Source of the DNA: Chalara sp. BL73
Taxonomy: Eukaryota; Ascomycota; Leotiomycetes; Helotiales
Length of the DNA stretch: 64,000 bases
Direction: 5' to 3'
Assembly: GCA_918026815.1 (NCBI GenBank)
Contig: CAKJVC010000055.1
Span: 186,001-250,000, forward strand
Below the pieces are notes generated by a model. That model had not been told where the DNA came from. It ran no database searches and saw only the letters and a list, made by a program, of their open reading frames with translations. Position numbers and translations under genes: made by a program. Every line of letters starts with the position of its first letter. Positions within the stretch are counted from its first letter, which is position 1. This document shows positions 33,247 to 42,908 of the stretch, one piece after another.

Positions 33247-34245
33247 TCACAAACCAAGAGACTCCCAGTTTGCTTGCCAAGATGCCCCCGTCCATGCCTT
33301 ATGGTAGACAGCATTGTCAGTACCAATACCAAATGTATCAAGCCTGTTAGGGCCCCAGGCTGTCACAGTAGGTGCGCTGATGAAGACGCCACCTAGCGAC
33401 TCCCAGTCTGCTTGCCATTTACCAGCAGAGAACGCCTTGTGCCACAAAGCATTGTCTTGGCCAATACCAAAAACGTCTAGACGACCAGTGCCCCAGGAAA
33501 CAGCAGCAGGCTCGCTTGTGAACTGTCCACCAAGATATTCCCACCCACTCCATGCTGACCCATCCCACGCTTTGTGGTAGATCGAGTTGTCGGTGCCAAG
33601 ACCGAATATATCGAGCCTATTGAATCCCCAAGATACCACGACTGGATCACTATTGAAAGTGCCACCAAGGTATTCCCAATCGGTGATTGATGGCCCCCAT
33701 GAGCCGGCCCACCATTTGTGATAGAGAGCAGCGTCCGTGCCAAGACCAAAGATATCAAGACGGTTAGAACCCCATGAGGCAACTGTGAGCTCACTAGTAA
33801 AGATACCTCCCAAAGATTCATACCCTGACCATGCCTGGCCATTCCATGACTTGTGATATGCAGCCGAGTCAGTTCCAAGACCAAAGTAGTCAAGGCGATT
33901 GGAAGACCAAGACTCGATTTTCAAGCTAGAAGTGAATGTTCCACCCAAGCCTTCATACCCCGTGAGGGATGGTCCCCAGGATCCAGCATACCACTTATGA
34001 TACGCTGAGAAGTCACTACCGGTGCCGACGAGGTCGAGGCGATTCGCGCTCCAGGCCGTGACGGAGGGTACAGTTGAAAACGTCCCGCCGAGGCTCTCGC
34101 TACCCCAAGCCGTGCCAGACCACCATTTGTGAGTCAGTTCAGCAGAGTTTCCCAGCCGGAAGAGATCAATGCGATTTGCGCTCCAAGTTGCAGCTGTGAT
34201 AGCCACTCTTTTGAGAGTGGCTACTGCAGACGTGACAGGTGCCAT
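33247..34245 (-). CDS. Seven-repeat beta-propeller lectin, PLL/DUF346-like
   Basis: An intronless 332-residue protein. It is made of seven tandem repeats of about 46 residues, each with W-x-x-N-R-(L/I)-D-x-F/V-x-x-G-(T/S)-D-x-x-x-Y-H-K-x-W, then a W-rich strand and (E/Y)-x-LGG-x-F-(T/S)-S. Seven such repeats close a seven-bladed propeller like the Photorhabdus PLL lectins that bind fucose or O-methylated sugars. There is no signal peptide, so it is likely cytoplasmic, as in fungal defence lectins that act after being eaten. Repeats are close to one another at protein level, suggesting fairly recent internal duplication or concerted change. A short TTTGAC triplet array precedes the gene. The sugar ligand cannot be read from sequence. 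Bacterial relatives raise the question of horizontal transfer. Confidence 0.85.
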   Translation of the reverse strand: MAPVTSAVATLKRVAITAATWSANRIDLFRLGNSAELTHKWWSGTAWGSESLGGTFSTVPSVTAWSANRLDLVGTGSDFSAYHKWYAGSWGPSLTGYEGLGGTFTSSLKIESWSSNRLDYFGLGTDSAAYHKSWNGQAWSGYESLGGIFTSELTVASWGSNRLDIFGLGTDAALYHKWWAGSWGPSITDWEYLGGTFNSDPVVVSWGFNRLDIFGLGTDNSIYHKAWDGSAWSGWEYLGGQFTSEPAAVSWGTGRLDVFGIGQDNALWHKAFSAGKWQADWESLGGVFISAPTVTAWGPNRLDTFGIGTDNAVYHKAWTGASWQANWESLGL

Positions 34246-36132
34246 GACTTTGACTTTGACTTTGCATTATGTTAGTATTTAACAGAGGTTCGAGTACAAT
34301 GAGTATACCTAATTTTGCTTTACTAAGCTACGATGCTAGTACCCAGCCCACAGATTCGGTGGCCTCAGCCCAATATTGGAGATTTACTTTTCGAATCTAG
34401 TATATTGAGCACTCAAAGTTCTCTTCTCATGGGGCTTCGATTTTTCCCGGAAAGGTGCATATTTATATAGCGTATCTAAGGTTACACCGGCGAGCTGTGA
34501 ACCGAACAACGACAGTCGCGATCGAGCCATAAAGTGGGATCATTATCAAAAGCTGCTGTATCGTGTTGCTGTAGCATTGACGAGTTCTGGCGCCATAATT
34601 GTGACACCTCAGCAGCTACCTTCGACGCTGTATTAATTGACCTGCCATATCCGGATTCCGAAAGTTCGCAGAGCACATGAACTTCGGATGAGTTTGCTAT
34701 GCTTCGGCACTATAATTCCAGCTCTTCGTCTTTTTTGAGTTTTTAAAGCCAAGTTGCTAGGAAGATTGCAAATTGTGGCTTAATATCTTCGTTTCGATTC
34801 GACATAAGGAGACTCAATCTAGGGCCATGCAATGAGACCTAATACTCCTGCACATGAGTAGTGCTGAGTGGCTTGGTTAAAGATTGAAAACACTACTTGA
34901 CGCAAACCTTTGAAAGTTTTGCATCAGCCGGTAAACAAAATCGATTGGCTTCACATCGAGTTGAATTCATCTGCCCGGGATGTCCCTTAGATCTTGCATG
35001 ATGCAAGCCATTAAGCTAAGCTTCAGCTGAGATATCCTCCGAGATTTGGCGTACTCCTAACGAAAACGATATATCTGCTAGTATCTAAAACGCCTTCGAT
35101 TCGTGAGCACGTACTCTTAGAAGACAGGTGCTCAGAAAATGTGTCAGGTTATCACCCCAATAATATGGCTTATGGAACGATCGAGTTGCTTTATTTGCTA
35201 TGGAATACTTGACTTGCCCATTCCACAACACCTTAGATTAACTTTTCAGCTGGCTGTTGAGGGGCTATATAGCTGCCCTTCCTCCATGCGGTGCAGTGCA
35301 GAAACATTTTACAAAAGGTCCTTCCGTATAAGGATAAAGCACAGCATCTTCGCTCCGGGTTCTAAGTGGTCAAGGTCCGAATCCGATATAGATTACTCAA
35401 TCTATGCAAACTCAGCTTAGCCTCGAATGATCAAACCCCTACCCGCATATATTTCTCCGAGAACCCTCTACTTACCCGGCAATCGACTACCACATAAGGT
35501 TAAATGGCCCTAAAAAAAGTATGCATGTCAACGGACTTTAGCAGAATACTGCCAGGGCGTGGGTATGCACAATAGATGACTGCGGGGGAAACAATGGTGA
35601 GCGTTGCCAAGGCCGCATTTCAGTCAATCGTTTTGATGGCCTGCAGCGCCACCATCCCTATTGGTACAATACGTGATTCGCACCTGGTGGCCCGTATTGC
35701 ATTAAGTATTGCTCTTCACATACCAAATTCTCAGCGGGTCAGCAGCACTCAAAGTTGCACGAAAGTCACATGATTTCGTATCCAAAAAAGCAGGTAATAC
35801 TCTTCTAGATCCTCATGATCGAATTTTCTTAAAACTCAGTCGTGTGTATATAAACATTATTTTATGTCAAATTTATAGTTGATATGGGCTGAATGCAAGT
35901 CAGGTGATGTCGAGGAAGACGTGCCAACACATTTCGCTTCTAGCAGGTACCCGCCATGTGAATGCGATGATGTAACCGGGCTTTGGAGCATTCTTTATCA
36001 TCGCGACCAATCTTGCTGTCGCAATTGCAAATCCTCCCTCCTGTCCACGAAAATTCACAACCTCTGAATCTCATAGAAGCCCTCTGAACACATTATTCAA
36101 TATCGAGATTGAGCCGGCGGTAGCTTTTGAAC
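34246..36132. other. Intergenic, no gene
   Basis: 1.9 kb between the divergent lectin and DUF2231 genes. Only short frames below 95 codons without recognisable features. A TTTGAC direct repeat occurs just upstream of the lectin ATG (about 34248-34265). Confidence 0.45.
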
Positions 36133-36830
36133 ATGGCTCCTTCAGCGCCTACGCCTGTGGAGGTTGGCCTGGGCAAGGTCGGGAGCAACAGGTGAGCTCA
36201 ATTCAAAGCCATATGCATATATTCTTGATAAAACTAACACACGACAGTCACCCCGTCCATCCAGCAACGGTCCACAATCCAATTGCTTTTTTCATCTTCT
36301 CCTCCCTTTTTGACGTTCTCTCCTACACCATCTTCCGCTTCCCAACGTTCTTCCACCCCCTCGTTAAGACCTTCAGCGCCTCCTACACCTCCACCACAAC
36401 AATCGCTGTAATCCACCACCTCCAGCTCTTCGCCTACTGGCTCAACATCCTTGGCATCGTCACTTCTCTGCCCGCCGTGTCTACCGGTCTCTTGGAGTTC
36501 TACGCTATGGTTAAAGCTAAAGGCCTGAACCTACAGAACCAAACGGTCAGAACGGCCATATTCCATGCGGCGCTGGCGGATGTGACTCTTGGCATCGCGG
36601 TGTGGCAGTTGGTTGTTAAGCATGGGGAGGAGGAGCACGTTCCTCAAGGAAAGGGTGCGCTGATTAGCGTGGCTTTACTGCTGGCTATTGGAAACGCGGC
36701 TGCCCTTGGGGGGGATCTGGTGTATACGCATGGATACGGGGTGAGGCGGATGGGAAAAGGGAAGGTGGAGAAGCAAAAGGAGATTGCTCTGGAGAGGGAG
36801 CAGGGGAGACAGGCGGGCATTAACCTTTAG
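36133..36830 (+). CDS. DUF2231-like four-helix membrane protein
   Basis: Two exons, 36133-36191 and 36248-36830, with a 56-nt intron (GTGAGC...CGACAG, CTAAC branch), encode 213 residues. After a short polar start the sequence HPVHPATVHNPIAFFIFSSLFDVLSY is the opening helix signature of DUF2231-type predicted membrane proteins, with conserved His residues that suggest metal or heme contact. Four hydrophobic helices can be traced (residues about 25-50, 75-105, 118-140 and 150-175), followed by a charged tail rich in Lys, Glu and Arg. Function in fungi is unknown. It converges with the nitrilase gene, 139 bases between stops. Confidence 0.8.
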
Positions 36831-36969
36831 TCTCAGATCCATCATGCATTTTAGGAGGAAGCCTGTGTCTAAAATATAGGTCATTTCACATAGCTAATCC
36901 CCAGAACCCAGCACTACTCTCGGGGTGATTGTAAAGCCTTAAACAGCAGGACCGCTCAGCAGTCGGGAT

Positions 36970-38054
36970 CTACTTTTCCTCTGGTTTTTCACTCTCAATC
37001 TTCAACTTCCTCTCCCTCGTATCGGCCCCCAACCACAACAAGTCCGGTCTGGAGTAATGCCCACATGCATCCAAAAAGCTTCTTGCGAGAACCTGCTGAT
37101 CAAAATCCAAGTCCGCATATATGATGCCTTCTTCGGTGGGGCCAAGCGGTTTCGTAAGAACACGACCATCGCAACCAATTATTGCTGAGGCACCTCCACT
37201 CGGATTTGCTTCTTAGGTTAGCATGGTAGGTCAGGGTAAGAAAGAGATGGCTTACTCATTAGCAGGCCGTCTTTGGTGGACATGAGATCGATGCCCTTAT
37301 CCGTAATGATGGTTGTGGCATGCAGCACAAACGTCTGGCTCTCGATAGCATACGCCTGACTCAAGGTCTGACACCCCTCCTGGCTCATACTCCAAAGATC
37401 CGGCCCGCCTTGATGCGGTACAAGCGGCGGCCACGCCGCACAATGAATTTCCTCCCTTTGATGCAGCGTATGGTACTTCAACAATGGCTGACAGTGCTCC
37501 CAGCATGCCAGCGCCCCGACCCTCCTCCCCGCTCCCGTCGCCACAACATTGTTTAAGCTGCTCCCGCTGGCATCCCCGAAAATTGTTCGTTCCATGTGTG
37601 TAGCTTTCAATTTACGACGGTGCATAAGCAAAGTGCCATCGTTGTCAATGATCGCTTGTGCGATGTACAGTGACCCGTGCGAGTTCTCGCTGAAGCCAAG
37701 GGAGACGACGATTTTGTTTGCCGCGGCGCAAGATTGAATCTTGCGCATTTCAGGGGAGTCTATAAGGAGGGAGTTCTTGATGTATTTAACCGAGAGGACG
37801 GGATCAAGCGGGCGGCTCCTGCATTTGTTAGAGACGAGAAGGAAATGGTAAGAGGGGCAATACCATATCCATGCTGGATATCCGGGTATAAAGGCCTCAG
37901 CGAAGGAAACAACTTTTGCGCCGTTCTGGGCCGCTTCTGCTATGTACCTACAAGTTTTAGCTACTGATGCTTGGAGGTCGAGCCACTCTGGTTCGAGCTG
38001 GGTCACAGCTACTCGAATCGTGGCGGGATTTTGAAGATTTATTTCGTCTCCCAT
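36970..38054 (-). CDS. Nitrilase (carbon-nitrogen hydrolase, nitrilase branch)
   Basis: Three exons on the minus strand, 38054-37864, 37818-37256 and 37208-36970, give 330 residues. The catalytic triad is visible: Glu53 in [15 protein letters not shown], Lys in [12 protein letters not shown], and the nucleophile Cys in [12 protein letters not shown]. This set, with WEHCQPL after the cysteine, is that of true nitrilases and cyanide hydratases, which convert a nitrile to a carboxylic acid (or cyanide to formamide). The last exon (NPSGGAS...GRVLTKPLG) completes the fold; stopping at 37218 would lose it. It lacks a secretion signal. Nearby on the other strand is an aldoxime dehydratase gene, the enzyme that supplies nitriles, so a joint aldoxime-nitrile pathway is likely. 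A broken regulator gene lies between them. Confidence 0.92.
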
Positions 38055-38666
38055 TCTGAAAATATATCAAGCTCTGATTGGAAGAAAAATACTACGAAAT
38101 ACAGCACGTGAATCAATCGTACGAGCAACCGATCGAGATTTGAAGTGAGAAAGGTTGGGGGGCTTAACCCTTTTTATCACCACAGCTCACATTGCTAGTA
38201 ATTGAGAGGATGTTGATTAGTGACTCAGCTACAACGTGGGTACACTGCAACCGCTGGCCTTTGGTAGGTAGTCAATGGTCTGGCATCAATGCTCGGATGT
38301 ATGTCTAGCTCATCCGCAGCGGACCCATTCCGCTTGTGTGGCTTGCTTGACGCCACAAGCCTTTGAGAAAGTCCACACGCAAAGTGCTAGGCTAGCTTAG
38401 AGGAAATATACTTAACATAAGTGAAGTAGAAATATCTCCAAGCATCAGGGATGAAGAGTTCGCCCCGATGGGTAGATCTCATTGGAACTGACGAGGAGCG
38501 AGGATTAAGGTGGCTCTTGATGCTTATTAGCATCCCGTGAAATTTGCCAGCGCGACACAAGGCACATTAAACCAGTGACTCTGATTTCTGTCAACGCGTC
38601 ACCAAAAGTTAAGCCTATCTACGCCCATATTTCTAAGAGTTGGGAATTTCACGCAGAGTATTCAAA
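38055..38666. promoter_or_regulatory. Nitrilase promoter region
   Basis: 612 bases upstream of the nitrilase ATG and downstream of the decayed regulator. No coding signal. Confidence 0.4.
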
Positions 38667-40266
38667 TCACGCTACTTGACGATAGGCGACAACAAATTTC
38701 ATCCACAGCCAAGGTTGTTGCCCTTCTTGTGAAAACTGCTCGGTAGAGTCAAAGAGGATATCGAGCTCCAAAGGTTCTGGTCTATCCCAGCAATCATCGG
38801 TTTGGCCAAGGGCATGTTCATATTGGTATGGATCCCACAAGCTTGTCCATCCGTTTGTGTAATCCGGGATGATCGCGTGTGAAAGACCGATTAGGCCCAG
38901 GCTTTCATCCCCCTTCTCATTTAAACTCAGTTGAGCGGTGCACCATGGCCAGTGAGGCCTGACCTTGCCTTTCGAAATACCCAAAGGCTGGCTCAGCCCT
39001 ATTAGAAGTGCCCAAACGACCTTCCGCCGATGAGCAAGTTCCTGAATCCGACTAATGGACTGCTGTGCTATCATCTCCAATCATAAGCTCTCTCCAAGCA
39101 AGGAGTGCAAGACTAAACTCAAATTAGCACTGTGATTTTACTGTTGTATTCAGGAGGCGGGAGCTCGAGGGCTGCTCTTCGAGGAAGCCAAAACCGCGAG
39201 ACATACGAGTTGTCTCGGCTCCCAGGACGGCTCTTGAGCTTCTGGGTGCCATAAGAGATAAAATTTTCAATAAAGAACTAAGACGAACCCCTGTACCACC
39301 AAATTGTTTGGTTTTTTGTCTGATACATTGAAGCATGGAACGTCTGCTACCACGGCTAGGTTGGTTCCTATGTCCAGGCCACGTCCTGGTTCAGAAAGAT
39401 GAGCACCAACGGCAAGGATGGCCAAGTTTTGGAATCGAGCATTGGGAGGTAACACGATAGGATCTTTGTTACACATCGACGAAGTAACTTCATGATCCTG
39501 AAATTGGTGAAAGATAGTAAAATGTTGCATGAAGGAATCCATCAGGCGCTTCCTCATATCTATCGAAAGAAAGGCGGTGTCGTCCCAACTGAGTTCAGTC
39601 ATTCTTTATTTCTTCCAATCGAAATATATTTGGCAATCCTGGGAAGACTTCGCATTTTCAGGAGGCGTGGTAAGCGATGGCTCTCCGTGGTGGACGATTT
39701 CCATCTTAAGCATGAAACTTGCCAGCTCTTCCATAGCGTCCTAACTTCTCACTTTCTGATCCTTATCTCCTGACCTATGAAACTCCTGTTGAGTTGAAGG
39801 TTGGTCTATATTGTCCCGAGACACAGCCCGGTCATCATTTGCTACCCCTTTTGAAATCGTTTCTCCCCGACGATCCAGTGATCCTGTGGCATCTAGACGA
39901 ACCTTCTTCCCATGGGCTTCCCGCAACGCTAGTTTCAGCTCAGCAACTCGATTCTGCAAAGAAGCGATACGTCGGCCTTCCTCATATATTCGTCTAACTC
40001 TAAATCAATGCAAGAAGAATTGACCAGATTTCGACGAAGCAAGGCGTACTTTCGAGGCAGCGCTGCAGCAGCTCAGCATAGTTACACAACCGCCCAGCCC
40101 TTTGAAAGAGTCAGCAAGTGGGTCTTTGTCCATCGCACTGGGACTTTTGTAAGTATTCGTTACATTTAGAGGATTTATGCAAACATATAACTTTCCTCTT
40201 GTTCCGTCGACACTCCCCGCACGCAATCTTGGTTCTTGGGCGGGAGTTTTTAGAGTGACCATCCAT
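38667..40266 (-). pseudogene. Zn(II)2Cys6 transcription factor pseudogene
   Basis: From an ATG at 40266 the minus strand reads MDGHSKNSRPRTKIACGECRRNKRK, a short intron ending in CCCAG, then CDGQRPTC, the first four ligands of a fungal binuclear zinc cluster. Immediately after comes an in-frame TGA, and the fifth ligand position holds Phe, before QRAGRLCNYAE resumes. A coiled-coil dimerisation segment (LQNRVAELKLALREA) follows, then another stop before DAMEELASFMLKMEIVHHGE, and further on the middle-homology-like RFQNLAILAVGA and LVVQG pieces end in stops. A few breaks could be introns, but the stop plus lost cysteine in the zinc cluster cannot be. Its place between nitrilase and aldoxime dehydratase suggests it once controlled both. 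The extent towards 38667 is approximate. Confidence 0.75.
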
Positions 40267-40794
40267 TTCATATGCCAACACTTCATTAGCTATTTAATAC
40301 ACCGGAAATAATGTATCGCTATGTTAATTCCCGCCGGACACCAATAATCTGCACCGAGATTGAATGTTGATTTAGGATGTGAATTAAAGTTTATGAATGA
40401 AGTGGCTTGCGGAAATGTTCCTTGATTCAGTGCGCCTCCACAATTGCGGATTTCATCCGCAACTGACATATCATACCACACGATAAATTCCAATCTGTTT
40501 GGATAAAAACAAACTGTCGCAGATTTAGGAATCTTGTTAGCTCCTAAGTATCGCTCTTAGCCTGCTGCAACTATAGATCCGAATAGCTTGGCTCGGAATA
40601 ATAAGCGAGTAGGAGAGATGCTGTCTGGACTAGCAAGTTACACAGAGTGGTGTGACCACTATTAAGGTTCCTAATAGTGCTGTCCTTCTTTGATTGGCCT
40701 TTTACGCCATGTTTTCAGCTCCCTCTCCTCCTCACTTTCCAAACCTCAACTCACTTTGTACTCCTCTTGACTAGCTGGCTATCAGATAAGAACA
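40267..40794. promoter_or_regulatory. Divergent region upstream of aldoxime dehydratase
   Basis: 528 bases between the regulator relic and the aldoxime dehydratase start. It would hold the promoter of the latter. A pyrimidine-rich leader (ctccctctcctcctcac) lies shortly upstream of the ATG, common before fungal start sites. Confidence 0.45.
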
Positions 40795-41889
40795 ATGGTC
40801 TTCCTCACTAATCTTGCACCTTACTCCGAACCCTTCACTTACGGTATCTTTGGCGTTCAATATACAACCTTGACGCCTCAGAAACAAGCACTCATTTCGA
40901 CGCTGTTCACTCTAATCGCTCAGTCAGCTGGGAGGCTCGATATACTACAAGATGAAAAGCATGACCTCCCAGAACCACCAGGACCTAGAACGACAACATT
41001 TGTGGCATATTGGCTTTTATCATCCGAGTACCAAAAATGGGTAACATCTCAATCTGTCAAAGACTTCTGGTCATCTCTTCCGGATGATGCAGGTGTTTGG
41101 CGGGAAGTCATGACGGTACCCAAGTCACGCTTCACATGTGCCTCAAGCCAAGACATTCGATCAGGCATCGCGACACTGATGGAGTTGGAACATAGTACCG
41201 ATGAAGGATATTGGGGTGTCTACCGGCATCGGATGTCTGAGACGCCGGACAAGTTCACGGATCCAGAGGACAGATTCACCTCCGCCTACATCACATCTGC
41301 AAAAGAGAAAGATGACCGGCCAGTGCTGCAGATTCCAAAAGCCTTCAAGGGCGAAATCAGAAGAGGCAGAGTGAGACCCAAGATACCGGATAACCTCGTC
41401 TTTGCGCGCGAGGGGCAGCGCCTGCCTAACCTTTCGGCCGATGAACTAGATGCCTGGAGAGAGATCATAAACCCGCACGCGCAATCTTGGATCCAGCACC
41501 TAAACACCGAGAGAAGCAAAACCGGCGTCGTAGCTTTCACTACCCACCTCGGACGCGAGAATCATGATTCAAAGCCAGCTGAACTTGCAGGACTCAAAGC
41601 GGATGGTAATGAAATGGTAGAACCTCTGCAGGGGGAACCGATCCCGGAGACTAATCAGTTGGCCTATTTCATTGATTTAGCGCATTTTGAGTTGGCGGGA
41701 CGAAGCCATAAGGGGCATATACAATTGCGAAAGAATGTGATGAATCTTTATGGACCGGGTGGGAAGTTGCAGCTTGGGAAGGCGGTGCTTTTTGTTGAGC
41801 TTTGTGTGCTTAAAAGTGAAGATATGGATGCAGAATATGTAGGCTGTGTGGAGGGAACCGGGTTGATGTATCTTGAGGGAGCGCTATAG
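40795..41889 (+). CDS. Heme-containing aldoxime dehydratase (phenylacetaldoxime dehydratase family)
   Basis: Intronless, 364 residues, near the usual length of 350-370. Landmarks are FGVQY near the N-terminus, the TTFVAYWLLSSEYQKW strand, and LAHFELAGRSHKGHIQLRKN near residue 300, where His305 and His308 align with the SHxxH region that supplies heme-contacting and catalytic histidines in the family. The C-terminal YVGCVEGTGLM also fits. These cytosolic enzymes remove water from aldoximes to make nitriles on ferrous heme. In bacteria such as Bacillus OxB-1, and in some Fusarium species, the gene is linked to a nitrilase gene; here a nitrilase lies 2.7 kb away on the opposite strand. The likely flow is aldoxime to nitrile to carboxylic acid, useful for breaking down plant aldoximes. 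Substrate choice is not visible. Confidence 0.87.
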   Translation: MVFLTNLAPYSEPFTYGIFGVQYTTLTPQKQALISTLFTLIAQSAGRLDILQDEKHDLPEPPGPRTTTFVAYWLLSSEYQKWVTSQSVKDFWSSLPDDAGVWREVMTVPKSRFTCASSQDIRSGIATLMELEHSTDEGYWGVYRHRMSETPDKFTDPEDRFTSAYITSAKEKDDRPVLQIPKAFKGEIRRGRVRPKIPDNLVFAREGQRLPNLSADELDAWREIINPHAQSWIQHLNTERSKTGVVAFTTHLGRENHDSKPAELAGLKADGNEMVEPLQGEPIPETNQLAYFIDLAHFELAGRSHKGHIQLRKNVMNLYGPGGKLQLGKAVLFVELCVLKSEDMDAEYVGCVEGTGLMYLEGAL

Positions 41890-42908
41890 GGGATCTCCCA
41901 GGAACCACAAGATCGATTTTTTGAAGCCTTTCCAATGTGTTTGAGATTCATCATATGTTGAAATTTGACGTAGCTTAAAATACTTAAGCTTCTGAATATA
42001 CTTATATTGGTTCTCTTTCAAAATTCTGTTTCTCCTTTCCCTCCCGTAGAAGCTTCTGGCTCTCACAGTTTAAAACTAATGTGCTACGTCGCCGCTCCTA
42101 GAACTTCCTATATAGATCGAAATGATAGCTCTAGGTGGGAATGCCTACAATAAAGACAAGGTAGATTGTTCTAAGGAAGGCGGTGAGTATGAATCTGACG
42201 GCCACATTCCTCCCACTGGTGATGAGGAGGCAGGCAATGGTGCAACTGGTGCTCGCTCAGAGGGAAATCAAACAATTGCTGTCTTATAAGTTGGAACAAG
42301 ACTAACACGCGACAATTCGTCTTTTGTTCCATTTACAGCAAGCTCTCCGCACTGCATTCTTCAGTAGTCAACGCCAATTTAGCATTAAGAAGTGCCGCTT
42401 TGAGTTTCTATTGTACCAAAGTGCTGAGTCGTGTACTCTCCTCTAAATTTCGAGGTTCACATCCCAGTAATGTATTATTAAGCATAAGTATGGATCGCTG
42501 TGACTGAGATTCTTTCATCGGGGTGCTCATGGCCCAGATAGTGCGGTGCTTCATATTTGCACCAAGCGCTTGCTTTCTCTATACATATGTGCTGTCACCT
42601 TTAGATGCAATGAATCAGGACTAGGAAGGTAATGAAAAAAAAAAAACATAAATTGATGATGAAAAAATAATTCCAAAAATCATACCTCTCAAGTTTTTGT
42701 CTTCCCAAACTACACCGAATATGAAATATGAAACAATGTCGACAAAGCAATTTTTTTTTTGACGTACCAATTGCGCCTAATTCTCCAAACTCCAAAACGC
42801 CGTCGCTCGATGCAGGGGTCGCGACTACAAATCATGGTAAGATACCCAGCACAAATTGTCCTCGCAAGGACCTATGAAGAATAGATTCTCAGTATGTCTT
42901 TACTTCCC
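41890..42908. other. Intergenic, no gene
   Basis: About 1 kb between the aldoxime dehydratase stop and the nuclease-like gene stop (convergent). Contains A12 and T10 runs (about 42637-42648 and 42750-42760). No gene supported. Confidence 0.45.
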
